Positions 34,308 through 46,440 of a stretch of DNA of 64,000 nt are shown here, one piece after another. The notes below the pieces were generated by a model that had not been told where the DNA came from, did not search any database, and was given only the letters and a program-made list of their open reading frames with translations. Source of the stretch: Archivesica marissinica (taxonomy: Eukaryota > Mollusca > Bivalvia > Venerida > Vesicomyidae); assembly GCA_014843695.1 (NCBI GenBank), contig CM026394.1, positions 37,705,104-37,769,103 on the forward strand, given 5' to 3'. The position numbers and the translations under genes are program-made. How positions within the stretch are numbered: the stretch's first letter is position 1; each line of letters begins with the position of its first letter.

Positions 34308-34644
34308 CCACAAACGAACCTGCTTGTGTGAGATCACCATTTGTAAATTACCTCCCTTTATGGAAATTTTATGAAAACAGTCACAAATAACTCTGTAAAT
34401 GCTCGTTTACAAAAGTTAACGCTATGATAAATTCGCATATGAATTATAGTATTATTTTCCCAACTGAAGGGAGGAAAAACGCATACAGAGACGTTAAGAA
34501 ACGCGAGTACGATTTATATTCAAATGAGATTTGTTATTGCTATTTTGCGCCGCAGTGGCGACGCGGGTTCGAAACCTGGCTCTACACTATATGACTAACC
34601 AAGAAATAACGACAAGTAAAGCAAGTTTATATATGCATACTTAC
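34308..34644. other. Intron or flank; nothing recognised
   Basis: If the exon at 34645-34960 is real, this is the start of its first intron. No further exon is visible. Confidence 0.35.
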
Positions 34645-34960
34645 ACGCTGGCTCGCCAACGCTAACCATTAGGCTCGCTGGTTTATACTCAGTTTTAATA
34701 TCATTATTATCATCTGTTTTAATCTCGTCAGTGATATCAGCTGCATACTCCGGACTCTCCACGCTGTCCGCTGTATCAACACGTAACACTCTAGCACCAT
34801 TGTTTTCTAGCTCTTTTAATATCCTATTCCGTATCCGAACAGTCTCTCTTTGCTCCTCGATTGTCCGAGGAATCTGGGAAATATCCTGTGCCAATGAATG
34901 TATGTATCCGTAAGTGTATAAGACGTAGATAAGCAGACACACTGATCTGGAACGTAACAT
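34645..34960 (-). CDS. First exon of a putative secreted protein
   Basis: The ATG at 34960 begins MLRSRSVCLLIYVLYTYG, a basic start plus a hydrophobic core typical of a signal peptide, with possible cleavage near HSLAQ-D. The mature part is charged: an EEQRETVRIRNRILKELE segment likely to form a helix, then an Asp/Glu-rich stretch. The exon ends at a consensus donor (CAGCGT|GTAAGTATG) in phase 1 after 105 codons; reading through gives only 16 more codons before a stop. An AT-rich TTTAAATA about 55 bp upstream of the ATG could act as a core promoter element. I do not recognise the family. The downstream exons are not found. Confidence 0.4.
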
Positions 34961-35530
34961 GTTTAGCTATCATATGATACGTCGCTAGTCTCTCGTAGCG
35001 TTTGACATTGTATTTAAATTATTACGGTTTAATACACTATCTCATTAATATGTCAAAGCAAACGTTACAGTCATTATGAAAGAGTGTGCAGCGTTAACTA
35101 GTACTTGTATAACCGTTACAGTACTGTTTGTATTACAACGACACGGTAGCTATGCAAATGTATTATTTAAATGCAATGTAATATAAATCGCTAAAAGTTA
35201 AGTTGAACTTAATCACAATAAGTTAAACATACTCTTACACCAATGTTAACTATAAATTCAACACCTCCTTGTTTCGATTTGCAATGTTTTTAAATCTTAA
35301 AAGCGCTCGTCTGTTATATATTTAATATTGCTGACAAACATTGTTGATTTCTTCGTTTTTTTGTTGTTTTTTTGTTTGTTTGAAGGTCGCGCTATCTCGG
35401 TCCGTTCTATTCTGTTTTGCAAAATGAGTTGGTCACTACAGGCCTCCAAATATATATTAAATGTTTAAGTAGTTGTATCGGAAGTGTAGCTGTTCTCTAT
35501 CACAAGAGTAGAAAGAAAGATTCCCGATAC
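34961..35530. other. Upstream flank of the signal-peptide exon
   Basis: No repeat shared with the rest of the window was noticed. This is one of the longer apparently unique stretches, consistent with gene-proximal DNA. Confidence 0.35.
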
Positions 35531-35770
35531 CTAACTGTTAGACATAATCCAGGATAGATCCTTCGAAATTCCACTTGCATAAAACATCCCGTTTTATTCA
35601 CACTGTTTAATAGATTGTCCGTAATGGAGGTATCACATTCCTCCTCGCTCCCTCTTAACGAATGCGTTATCTCCAACGGCCATTTCTTAAATTTTTTTCT
35701 CGTATTTACATAAGCATTAATTGCACTGTCTCCAAACACCGAGACGGAATGTTTTCCATTCACAAAAACA
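35531..35770 (-). CDS. Candidate internal exon, phase 2-2
   Basis: An open frame of 240 nt lies between a possible acceptor (tctagtattttag) and a possible donor (GTTAG|GTATCG). Both ends are phase 2 and the length is a multiple of three. The translation has non-repetitive composition, with a cysteine near the middle (EEECDTS) and two near the end (GCFMQVEFRRIYPGLC). It has no ATG of its own. It would transcribe toward the signal-peptide exon, but the phases do not match (2 against a start exon), so it would be a separate gene. No family recognised; it could be chance. Confidence 0.22.
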
Positions 35771-36204
35771 CTAAAATACTAGACGCTTGAAACACATCGA
35801 CCAATCGCAACTCAGTATTAGTCGCGTGTGTCTCTTATATGTCCAAATGCTTCCCACGCCTGTGATTTTTCATTCACACACAAAAAGTGCGTTCATGATA
35901 TCTTAAAAGCTCCCCAGAGCCGAAACGAGCGCATTAAATACACATACAACTGCGATAAATCAATCGTCAATTAGTTGTTTCATTCATTCCCCTATTGATA
36001 CACTGAGTGACAGACCAGATAGCACAGGACCTTATCGCAAGACAAAGCGTAAGCGGCACGATTAATATAGATCAAAATGTATTAAGCAGTGTACTTGTAC
36101 ATGGACTTGTATAATTAATTATATACACTGTTTTATATAACCTAGATTCAATCGACACTGTACGTACAATATAGTAATAGTTTTGAATAAGTTTAGTTTT
36201 AATT
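35771..36204. other. Nothing recognised
   Basis: AT-rich, without repeats or ORFs of note. Confidence 0.35.
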
Positions 36205-36700
36205 TAACCATGTTTTATTTTGCTTAATTTTACCGTGTTTTATTTTGCTTAATTTAATCGTGTTTTATTTTGCTTAATTTAATCGTGTTTTATTTTGCTT
36301 AATTTAATCGTGTTTTATTTTGTTTAATTTAATCGTGTTTTATTTTGTTTAATTTAATCGTGTTTTATTTTGCTTAATATAATCGTGTTTTATTTTGCTT
36401 AATTTAATCGTGTTTTATTTTGTTTAATTTAATCGTGTTTTATTTTGTTTAATTTAATCGTGTTTTATTTTGCTTAATATAATCGTGTTTTATTTTGCTT
36501 AATTTAATCGTGTTTTATTTTGTTTAATTTAATCGTGTTTTATTTTGTTTAATTTAATCGTGTTTTATTTTGCTTAATATAATCGTGTTTTATTTTGCTT
36601 AATTTAATCGTGTTTTATTTTGCTTAATATAATCGTGTTTTATTTTGCTTAATTTAATCATGTTTTATTTTGTTTAATTTGGTCATATTTTATTTTCCTA
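36205..36700. repeat. 25-bp AT-rich array, about 19 units
   Basis: The unit joins aatcgtgttttattttgctt and aattt. The variant tgcttaatat recurs at 36371, 36471 and 36571, showing a 100-bp (four-unit) higher-order period. Confidence 0.93.
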
Positions 36701-36967
36701 TATTTTAGCCGTACTTTCTTGGTGCCATCAATGATTTCGAGGAGTCGTCAAGGCTGGTTGTAGATTTTCACGTATTGTATTTATGATGCAATATGGTCTT
36801 AGAATTGCCCTCCTGATTAATTTACAACAATCACGGAAAAATCAATTATTAAAGACATTCAGATTAGGGCTCGAACGCATGTCCCGGGAGGACACATTCC
36901 TAACAAGCAAGTGAACACGCTACACCATATCAACTATATCAGCCCATCAAACAAATCAATAACTATA

Positions 36968-37135
<168 letters not shown>

Positions 37136-37563
37136 TTATGCTGCACCTGTGACCCCCTCCCCTGAATAAACACAGTGTTGTATCATGTACGTATGGAATA
37201 CTTAACATATAGGTTACAGACAATAATCCGGCCAGACCATAGACTAGGACTACTATTAAATGTTGAAGAATTTGATACCAGCCTAATGGACATTCGAATA
37301 CAACATTCAATATTAACCTTTATCGAAACGAAACATAAAGATTAATTAACTCAAGGGAAATTCCCGCCTATATCCGGTGTCCACGTCCAACACATTGCAT
37401 CTAATTCGCATACAAAATTGTAGTTCAAATAGAAATGCATTATACATTAACATTCCAAGTTTCCTAATTACAGTCTTGTTTTCTGAAGTGATAAGTTCAA
37501 TAAATTTGTTCATGCTTGGTCAACACCTGTCCACTATTTCCTTTGTATACAGAGTTTCGTAAC
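37136..37563. other. Nothing recognised
   Basis: No ORF or repeat that can be supported. Confidence 0.35.
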
Positions 37564-37574
37564 ATCTAAAAACA

Positions 37575-37868
37575 ACAGACGGATCTGTAGCCCAGTGGTA
37601 TCACGCTGGACTGGTAATCCAGGGATCGCAGGTTCGATCCCCCGTCTGACCCTAATAAAATTAACAGTCTTTCAGATGGGACGTTTAACCGAGGTCTCGT
37701 GTCGGTGCTTTACACCGTGCACGTAAAAGAACCAGAGGAGATGCTGGAATGGATCTCTCTCTCTGTATCATTGCACTATCCTCCAAAATCTAAACTGACT
37801 AATATCTTCAGGAGGCGTCGCTCATATGGGCAACCGGTAGCGACGATAAATAAACGTAAAACACACAA
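37575..37868 (+). mobile_element. SINE A, full length, with target-site duplication
   Basis: Flanked by the perfect 11-bp direct repeat atctaaaaaca at 37564-37574 and 37869-37879. It is one of the best copies, with intact anticodon stem, box B, body and hairpin tail. Confidence 0.94.
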
Positions 37869-38091
37869 ATCTAAAAACATTCTAAACACTCAATAATAAA
37901 ATGATACTCGTCTTCCAGTTTGTTGCATACAGTACACTTTCTTTCATTAATATGTGTGTAATCAGGTCTAGACAACATGCCCGCTTCAACATGCAGCCAG
38001 TGAGAGGAAACCATTAATTGTGGCAAAGCTTAACAACATTTGCTTACATTAAAACAATCGAGGTATAATTGAGTCACTTAACCTAATCCGA

Positions 38092-38374
38092 CCCTAGTCT
38101 GACCCTAATAAAAATAACAGTCTTTCAGATGGGAATTTAAACTGAGATCTCGTGTCGGTGCTTTACACCGTGCACGTAAAAGAACCAGAGGAGACTCTGG
38201 AATGGGTCTCTGTCTGTATCATTGCACTATCCTCCAAATATCAAAAATGACTAATCTCTTCATGAGGCGTCGCTCAAATGGGCAACGTTTTAACGTCCCA
38301 TCTGAAAGACTGTTAATTTTATTAGGGTCAGACGGGGGATCGAACCTGCGATCCCTGGATTACCAGTCCTGCAT
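38092..38374. mobile_element. Fold-back pair of partial SINE A copies
   Basis: A plus-strand copy lacking the tRNA head (38092-38287, from tctgaccctaataaaa to gctcaaatgggcaac) is joined without spacer to a minus-strand copy consisting only of the 5' half (38288-38374, gttttaacgtcccatctgaa to accagtcctgc). The shared body start forms a potential inverted repeat. Confidence 0.8.
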
Positions 38375-39454
38375 GATATAGAAACACACCTTTCTTATAT
38401 ACCCTTACCTTTGTTTTTGAAATATTTACCTTAAAGTGTCCAGATAGTGTCAATATACAAAACGTATAGATACCTGTATACTAAGTAAATTGCCACCATA
38501 AATACATGTCTTTGTTAAAGAATGTCCAGTTGGCAGAAATATATTGAATGAATTACAACTGTAATCAAACAAAAACAACAAAAACAAAAAAACTATAGTA
38601 TAGTTATACATATTTGCTTCTAGATTTTATTCTTACAGACTTAAGCATAGCTTTACAGTTGTATTATTTTGCTTATATATTTATCATGTTTATATTTGTA
38701 ATTGTATTTTTTACAGGTTTTTAAATACAGTATACTATTGTTGTTAATCAAGTTGTATATAGTTGTACGTAGAATAAGCGGTAAGCAACATTCAATATAC
38801 TTACCTTGTTTCCCAGAATAAACAAGTAGACATGCACAATAAGTCATGTATATTTGCATAAATACTAAATAAGTTATTTGTAATATCTATTCTAATTATA
38901 TTCTAAAAATTCTACTCAATATATGTATAATTTGCTTGTATGACATTGATCACGTGTAAATAGTATGCATAATATGTATATAAGTATGACTATGTACTAT
39001 ATGCATACGTCTAAATAAATAAACTGTAAACTGAATTGTATATAAACAAGCAATAAAATAAGATGAAACAAAACTCTAATCAGGACAATATATCAGAATA
39101 ATTACAACTTGCAATACCGCGATTCTGATTGGCTGAATCAGCCCATGTGATCGAAGTTCATAACCCAATGAATTGCACAATTATTCTATTCGCATTGATA
39201 TTCATAACGGACTACCTGTTGTATGATGTGACTAATCAAGATGCCATCTTGTTCTGTAATGTATTAGTTGTAATTATATAAACTATATTATATGACTGTT
39301 ATCTTTCTGCGTTTCATCGAAGTATGAAATGCCAGTTGTTTACACCTAATTTGCATATAAAAACTGCTTCACAATCGTTGTAAAATAAATAAAGTTTAAA
39401 AAAACAAACAAACTGACATTTCATACATGGATGAATCGCAGAGAAGCAACATTC
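38375..39454. other. Mostly unrecognised; SINE C tail fragment at 39364-39402
   Basis: A long AT-rich stretch. Near its end, cttcacaatcgttgtaaaat followed by aaataaagttt matches the 3' tail of SINE C in plus orientation. Nothing else recognised. Confidence 0.4.
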
Positions 39455-39711
39455 AATGAGAGACATCGGTCAGTTACTGCCCCTGAATACTCCCTAATAG
39501 TATGTAGGTCCTCTTAAGTTGTTTCCTCTGTTTTTATCGTTGTTTCCTTTGCATAACATGCTATCAATGTTCTTCAATATCCTACAGTATATCCAATGGT
39601 TAAACAATATGACTGAACAAATTCCAACTGAATGGACCGTTATACATTTCGGGATAACTCGGACTTTATCTGCCAAGGGAGGTAATAGAAAAGCCAGCGA
39701 GGTCCCTCATT
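39455..39711. mobile_element. AATGAGAGACA TIR element, internally deleted
   Basis: Left end aatgagagacatcggtcagt; internal gtttcctctgtttttatcgt and atctgccaagggaggtaata; right end ggtccctcattg. It is opposite in orientation to 31912-32260. Confidence 0.65.
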
Positions 39712-40011
39712 GTTAAATCAAGTCCCAACATCAAAGAAAGAGATATCGTTGAAACGCGCATGGCGGGCGCTACTCCTGATAACATTGTCAGAATAAATTG
39801 TTTTTATCATCAACTCAAGGAGTTCGCAAACCATCACAGATAAGACCCTTCTAGATGATAGGCGAACCACATGGGCTAATGAGTCCCCTTCTCAGACGTA
39901 CCATTGCTTTAATGTGTCCTTCACTATGTGTAGATATATATGCATGTGTATTGAGTTAACTCAGTTACCCGGAAGATGTCACGTGATTGCATTTTATAAA
40001 TAGATAGCGGA

Positions 40012-40300
40012 GAACCCGTATTAGCCTGGGTTCCAGTCTGTCGATCTGTTCACATTTTTACTTTCTGGCAAAATAAGGTTGATATTATCAGAAACTCAAT
40101 ACGGCTCAAGTATTGGTCTCGGTTTAAAAAAAATACAATCTACATCCTCTATGTCAAAGTCGGTTATGTCGAATTCTTTTGTTATTTCTAAATCTGATCA
40201 AAGTCCCGTTTCAGACACTATCATTTTACATATAACTGGCTACGTTTATATCGAATTGCGTTAAGTCAATTTCGGTTATGTCGAAGTATTTTGTATTTTG
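40012..40300. repeat. Dispersed repeat fragments
   Basis: Positions 40021-40105 (ttagcctgggttccag, gttgatattatcagaaactc) match the reverse complement of 47520-47583. Positions 40168-40300 match 318-425 at the left end of the window. Confidence 0.6.
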
Positions 40301-40448
40301 CGAATGCCTTTCTTTGTGTGTAGACAGTTAAACGTGTACACAACAGATACGGAACTCTGCCGAACATATTCCCTGAGCCGTGTGCATCGGCTGACAAGGC
40401 ACAGAGAGAAACACGAGACAGAATTATGAGATCTTCTGTTTTTCGCAT

Positions 40449-40612
40449 GGGTTGATGGGTTGAGGAACAGTGACGCGAGAGAAAAGGCAGTGTGGAATTT
40501 AAATGCCTTGCCTAAGGACACAATCGTATCGTCTAAGACACCTGGGCACGAACTCCGGGACTTTCGAACCCACAGCGAACGCGCTACCACTACGCGTTCA
40601 AGACTTCCAAGC
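40449..40612 (-). mobile_element. SINE B, diverged, tail missing
   Basis: Body (gaggcagtgtggaattt-like, aaatgccttgcctaaggaca) and a mutated head (gcgaacgcgctaccactacg) are present. Confidence 0.65.
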
Positions 40613-40740
40613 AAACAGTTGACAAATAGCAAAACGGATTTATGTCTGAACTAAAATGTTTACAAGTCAGTTAAATAATGATATTCGTCTCAGATTAAAT
40701 GCATAGTTCATTTCACATCCCAGCACCATTTTGGGCTATA

Positions 40741-40914
40741 TCGCCGGCGGGCAGTTTACCTAACAACACCTTTCCTGGGCAGGCTCCAGCGGTTAACCAG
40801 TACTTGGGTGCACCAACCTCCGTAAGAAACTGCCAACTTTTTCATATAAAGAGACACGGTCTGAGCGGGGCTCGAACCCGTGACCATCGGTGACCACTCG
40901 ACCACGGAGGCGGA
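40741..40914 (-). mobile_element. SINE D, tail truncated
   Basis: From gccggcgggcagtttaccta through gctccagcggttaaccagta and gtgcaccaacctcc to box B (gcggggctcgaacccgtgac) and the head end ccactcgaccacggaggc. Confidence 0.8.
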
Positions 40915-41255
40915 CTTGATGGATAAAGTCAGATTTATCCCTAAATGTATATTGGTCCATTTAGTTGGAATCCTTTGTTTTTACTGTTGTCGTCTAAAAA
41001 GATGTTGCGTTAGGATAAATGTAATTTTATCAAAATCGTGTTAATTAATTGAACCAATTTTTACAGTAAGGTATCCATTGGACATGCTAAACAGTATCGA
41101 GATTTAATAATTTATAATTATAAGACGCAAATACGGATACGAATGGAAAACATGTGGTACAAAGGAAACAGCGATAAAAACAGAGGAAACCAATTAAGAG
41201 GACCAATATACTATTAGGAGTATTCAGGGGCAGTAACTGACTATTGTTTCTCATA
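40915..41255. mobile_element. AATGAGAGACA TIR element, one end lost
   Basis: Shares ggaatcctttgtttttactg, aatcgtgttaattaattg and the end aactgactattgtttctcat with 31912-32260. The left TIR is missing where it abuts SINE D. Confidence 0.6.
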
Positions 41256-41399
41256 TGAATGATATGATATTGAGTTTGGTATTGGATCAACTGACTTCTG
41301 TAAATGGTATATCTACGATGGAGATGTTTAGGCGTATTTACCCTAGTAACGGGCGAACCATATGTGTGATCGGGTTCTATATAGGTATACGCTATAAGC

Positions 41400-41660
41400 T
41401 GAAAACCATCCAATATGTAAAATATTGGATTGTGTGAGCCCGTATCGCCGGACACAGTACAGCTACATTGTATTTGACATATTGGATCCGTTTGAGGCTT
41501 ATATCTTACTTAAAACATACACTTATATAACAAGATTTTACTAATTAAAATTGTCAATTTCGTACATGGGATTTAATATAATATTCTGGCCTTTTGAAAG
41601 CAGTATACTATTAATAATAATGGACTGCAAGTACAAAGGTATGACGTCACGATAGTGTTT
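41400..41660. repeat. Dispersed repeat, inverted copy at 54700-54955
   Basis: The segments gacatattggatccgtttga, ggcttatatcttacttaaa, cacttatataacaagat and aaaattgtcaattt appear in reverse complement at 54755-54955. Confidence 0.7.
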
Positions 41661-41700
41661 TAATACGATATATATACGCCTTTCGGCAACAATTACGTTT

Positions 41701-42002
41701 TTACAGACGGATCTGTAGTCCAATGGTAACACGCTGGACTGGTAATCCAGGGATCGCGGGTTCGATCCCCCGTCTGACCCTAATAAAATGTACAGTCTTT
41801 CAGATGGGACATTAAACCGAGGTCTCGTGTCGGTGCTTTACATGTGCACGTAAAAGAACCAGTGGCGACTCTGGAATGGGTCTATGTCTGTATCATTGCA
41901 CTATCCTCCAAACATCTAAATTGACTAATCTCTTCGGGAGGCGTCGCTCATATGGGTATCCGGTAGCGACGATAAATAAACGTCACGCACGCACACACAT
42001 AT
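41701..42002 (+). mobile_element. SINE A, full length, with target-site duplication
   Basis: A perfect 10-bp direct repeat aattacgttt is at 41691-41700 and 42003-42012. The tail ends in a CACGCACGCACACACAT variant. Confidence 0.93.
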
Positions 42003-42030
42003 AATTACGTTTCCCCACGATATCTCTCTA

Positions 42031-42642
42031 TTAAAGCAGCATCGCATCGTAATAAGGATGTTTTGGGTAAAATATAAATACTAATGTGTGTGTGTTTACA
42101 AAAATCGAAATAGTCGCTCACAAACGATAAAATTCCAATAAATATAAACCGTCGTATACGCGAATTTGTTTATCAACACACGAAATTTAAACACGCACAG
42201 CGCGCATGCGTGAAACAACAGAGGATGTAGAAAACAATGTATATATTTTGAACATGGAAGACTATCTATCTGTCTTCCTCTAATGTCGAACCCCTCGCGG
42301 GGATGTAGAAATGTCCCTAAAGACTTAGCTAACAGAGGTATGAATCAACATATCAAGTAATTTAATTACAAAAGACAACGTGGGAAAAATGGGGACGATG
42401 CATTCAGAATGTAAACAAGCGCGGACGATACGTTTCGGTTGTAAACAAGTGCTTGACCGACCGACTCGGAAAGTCCTACTTTCGGTTTCGAGTTTGTTTT
42501 ATCGCAAGAAAACACTATTTACCAAATGAACATAAGCATACACAGTATAATGTTAGACTGTGTAGCAGCATTGCATAGCAGCATACGTAAAAATTGAATT
42601 TTTCAAATATCTTTTATTTCATACGATGTAATGCTGCTTTAA
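42031..42642. mobile_element. Second TTAA-flanked TIR element
   Basis: The left end TTAAAGCAGCATCGCATCGTA and right end TACGATGTAATGCTGCTTTAA are a 21-bp inverted repeat with two mismatches. The first bases and TTAA are shared with the 10551-11042 family (TTAAAGCGACATTACATC), but the interior (612 bp) is different and has no long frame. Confidence 0.7.
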
Positions 42643-43867
42643 AGATATCAGTATAAGGTCAAGTCAAGTAGTGTGTCTGAGATTTATCCCATGACTAAAA
42701 CAAGTTGTGTCGCTGGAAATGCTATTTATTCAGGAGACGGTCTGGGCATCGCATGCGTGTAACAGGCCACCACATTAACATAACGATATATCATTAAACC
42801 CGTTAGTCCGTCTACGAACAACATATTTATGTTACGGGTGCGAATGAAATGTAGTCCTTGATCAGTGAAATCAAACGTGTTATTTCACAAATAAAATGCG
42901 TTATTTCACAAATTGAAAGCAGCGAAATGACAAGGTCATCTTGACTGCATTGGGGTTATGGCTAAAGCAGATTCACAGTTTGCAATATAAACTGTTTCTA
43001 TGATAGTTAGAAAAATTAATATTTAAAGAAGACAGTATTAACTCTTAAATATTAAAGTCGTATTAAATACGTGAACGGAAGATAATTAGGCCTTGTAAGA
43101 AACGATTGTTTTGGCTAATATATCTATTGGAATAGTTTGATAAAGGAAGGAAATTAGTATAGTCATAGAACTATTATGAACACATTGAAATAGTGAGGCT
43201 AATAATAAGATACGAGATATCACGAATATATGATACATGTATAGATATAAAATACATGAGATTGTTGTAAATGATATTATACCAAGGAAAATGATAGACT
43301 GTGTTGAGTTATAATATATGAAGGACCGTAGAGAAACCCCCTAGACAACTCCAGCGAGTCTACGATAGGATAGACCCTGGTTAGAGCATTAATATCGGAA
43401 AATAGACATAAGAAGAAAGAGAGGCTCGTGGGTTTGAAATATCGTCAACGGGAACACTATCAGACTCAATTCGTCGGTGATGTTGTTATGACGTCACATA
43501 AATACGACATTCTTGCGCCATTTCAAGGCATTTTAGCATCGTTTTTATCATGAAAAGAAATGTTTAGGGTTAAAAGCAAGGTTTGAAATATCGTTAACGG
43601 GAACACTATCACGCCATTTCTATGCATTTTAGCATCGTTGTTGTATCATAAAAAACATTTTCGGAGCTAAAAGAAAATACAACCCCTTTCAATTAAGCGC
43701 GTTATGGAATTATAGTCCAATCATGAACATGAAATAGAATTCGATCCGTTTTTGTACAAATAATACAATATCTACCTGAATCGCGTTACAATTCGTTGCG
43801 ATGGCATGCGCGCATCCCTGTCACTTACACATGACGCATGTATCTCTGCTAATGCCAAATCATGGCA
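42643..43867. other. Mostly unrecognised; imperfect ~147-bp duplication
   Basis: Around 43434 and 43580 the sequence tttgaaatatcgtcaacggg / tttgaaatatcgttaacggg recurs, followed by aacactatca; cgccatttc and gcattttagcatcgtt also recur. No gene seen. Confidence 0.45.
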
Positions 43868-44194
43868 ACGAGAGACATTGAACAGATACTGCCCCCTAAA
43901 TAGTCTTTATGTTGGATAGGGTTTTTATTTGGTTTCCTCGGCATTCATCGTGGTTACATTTGCACAACATGCAAGTTAATCCATTTTCTCATCTTATTAT
44001 TAAATGATTAAATCTCGACACCCTGCAGCATTTTCAATGTATACTTTGCTCTAAAAATTGTTAGGAATTATATAAGTTATTATGAATTTGGTACAAATCA
44101 CATTTTATCATACCGCAACATCTTGTTATGAAACGACAGACCAATGTACATTTCGGGATAATTCGGAGTTTATCTGCCAAGGGAGGTAATAGAA
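43868..44194. mobile_element. AATGAGAGACA TIR element, diverged
   Basis: Left end acgagagacattgaacagat; internal caccctgcagcatt and atctgccaagggaggtaata. Right TIR not visible. Confidence 0.55.
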
Positions 44195-44511
44195 ATAAAA
44201 CAGTATTGTCAACCATTTTGTCAGCAGAGGCAAACACTACGAGCGGAATCGTATTTTAGTTATGCGCACGTTAACGGGCAGTACATGCATTTAGAATATC
44301 GAATATTATCTTAGATACACTTGGTGGTATGTGGCGGCATACAATAAAGATGGGAATGCCTGTAAATAATGCTGTCATAACGTGTAGCCCAACCCATTTG
44401 CTTTTCCCCCCAGAATAAATCATACACAGCAATAACAATAAATCCTAATGTAATTTCATATTGTTTTCTACGTATTTCATTGTGTGTATAATTGTAACGT
44501 AATGAAAACAA

Positions 44512-44770
44512 CAGCCTCCGTGGTCGAGTAGTTAAGGTCGCTGACTTGTATACCACTGTAACCTATCATCTCTGATGGTGACGTCACGGGTTCGAGCCCC
44601 GCTCAGACCGTGTCTCATTTATATGAAAAAGTTGGAAATTTCTTACGGTGGTTGGTGCACCAAGTACTGGTTAACCGCTGGAGCCTGCCCAGGAAAGGTG
44701 TTGTTAGGTAAACTGCTCGTCGCTCAAATGGGAAACCGGTAGCGACGTTAAATAAACTTAAATTTAAAAA
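44512..44770 (+). mobile_element. SINE D, full length
   Basis: Head agcctccgtggtcgagtagt with box B GGGTTCGAGCCC and an extra arm (taacctatcatctctgatgg). Then the linker tcatttatatgaaaaagttg and body ggttggtgcaccaagtactg, ggagcctgcccaggaaag. The 3' tail gtcgctcaaatgggaaaccg, gtagcgacgttaaataaac is nearly the same as the SINE A tail. Confidence 0.87.
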
Positions 44771-45279
44771 AAATGTAATGAATGAAAAAAATGCAATAAA
44801 ATACATGTATTATTAAAATACAATAGAGCGCTGTTTAAACATTATTTATATCAGTACATTTATATGTATACAAGGAAATAAATTGTTGACATATTAAAAG
44901 CTCTGTTAAAGTTCATGTATTCTACAGTGTGTTCCTTGTTCACAGAATATCCTCTTACTAATATATGTACACTTATTTATGTGATAATTGTTGGTACTTT
45001 TAAAATAGTTTAACCATATTCATATAACATTCAACAAGGAAATAAAGATAAACATAGCGTTGTACATCACGATATTTGCGAGCGGTTGATCTGGAAACAG
45101 CGTATTGTATTTAAAGAAACCAGGATGGATGTTAACCTAGGAGAACATACCGTGTTGAACAAAACCCATTGTGATATAAACTATTGTAACATGACATACC
45201 TGCATGCAGACAGTGATCTATAAATAAAATGTGAAGCTATCCATGTACCTTGTTTTCTACGTGTTGAAATACGTGATAC
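44771..45279. other. Nothing recognised
   Basis: AT-rich, without ORFs or shared repeats. Confidence 0.4.
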
Positions 45280-45656
45280 AATGAGAGACATCGGTCAGTT
45301 ACTGCCCCTGAATACTCCCTAACAGTAGGTAGATCCTTTAAGTCGTTTCCTCTGTTTTTATCGTTGTTTCCTTTGCACAACATGCTAACAATTTTATTCC
45401 ACCAGCGCTTCTAATGAGTATTACATTATTATATCTCGACATATCTCGAGCGGTATATGCAATGCGTATTTATTTGTAAAAGTGTGCTATCAGTTAATTA
45501 ACACGATTTTGATATAATCACACTCATACCGCAACATCTGGTTCGGAACAACAGTAAAAACAAAGGATTCTAACATAAATAACCTATTTACATTTCGGAA
45601 TAAATCAGCCTCTATCTGCCAAGGGAGGTAATAGAACATTAGAGATGTCTCTCATT
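45280..45656. mobile_element. AATGAGAGACA TIR element, complete
   Basis: The ends AATGAGAGACATCGGTC and AGAGATGTCTCTCATT form the inverted repeat. It contains cgtttcctctgtttttatcg and ctgccaagggaggtaataga. At 377 bp it is the longest clear copy. Confidence 0.75.
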
Positions 45657-45729
45657 TTAATCTCTGCTTGCTGACCTCCTATATACATAACGTAGATCAT
45701 TATAATGTGTATGCAGTCTCTAATGACAT

Positions 45730-45802
45730 TGTGTTTTACGTTTATTTATCGTCGCTACCGGTTGCCCACATGAGTGACGCCTCGTGAAGAGATTAGTCAC
45801 AA
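45730..45802 (-). mobile_element. SINE A, 3' tail fragment
   Basis: tgtgttttacgtttatttat through accggttgcccacatgagtg to gaagagattagtcac, then truncated. Confidence 0.8.
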
Positions 45803-46049
45803 GTACTGTCAAACACGTACTAGCTAATATAACCTTGTGTTATGGAAAAACACCTCAGTTCCTGCATTGTCAACCACGGTTACTTTATATATTTTTAAAA
45901 ACAGCAACAACTGTATAGCAGAATCTGCTCAATCGACCTTGATCATTCGATTAGCATTTATACGAAATCTTCTAAAACGCACCAGCCTCAAATTGTATTA
46001 CTTACCAGTTAAATAACGCTTACAAACGGACGGACGAACGAGTCAAGTT

Positions 46050-46337
46050 GGTGTGTGTGTTTTACGCTTATTTATCGTCGCTACCGGTTGCCCAAATGAG
46101 CGACGCCTCCTGAAGAGATTAGTTAATTTAGATTTTTAGAGGATAGTGCAATGATACAGACCCATTCCAGAGTCTACTCTGGTTCTTTTACGTGCACGGT
46201 GTAAAGCACCGACACGAGATCTCGGTTTAAAGTCCCATTTGAAAGACTGTTAATTTTATTAGGGTCAGATGGGGGATCGAACCTGCGATCCCTGGATTAC
46301 AAGTCCAGCGTGTTACCACTGGACTACAGATCCGTCT
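46050..46337 (-). mobile_element. SINE A, full length
   Basis: Complete, with the usual head end actacagatccgtctg. Two isolated SINE A head fragments follow on either side of a 39-bp array downstream. Confidence 0.88.
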
Positions 46338-46440
46338 GTATATACCAATGTCATTTTCTTGCTGTATTTTAATATATGTACACAATTTATAAAAACGTTG
46401 GCTGAAAGAACATCTACAAAACATCGTTCTATTTTTAGCC

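Noticed and set aside
37575..37645. tRNA genes at SINE heads (Thr-, Leu- and Pro-like anticodons)
   Set aside because: Each is continuous with a SINE body and repeated with the element; acceptor stems do not pair properly.
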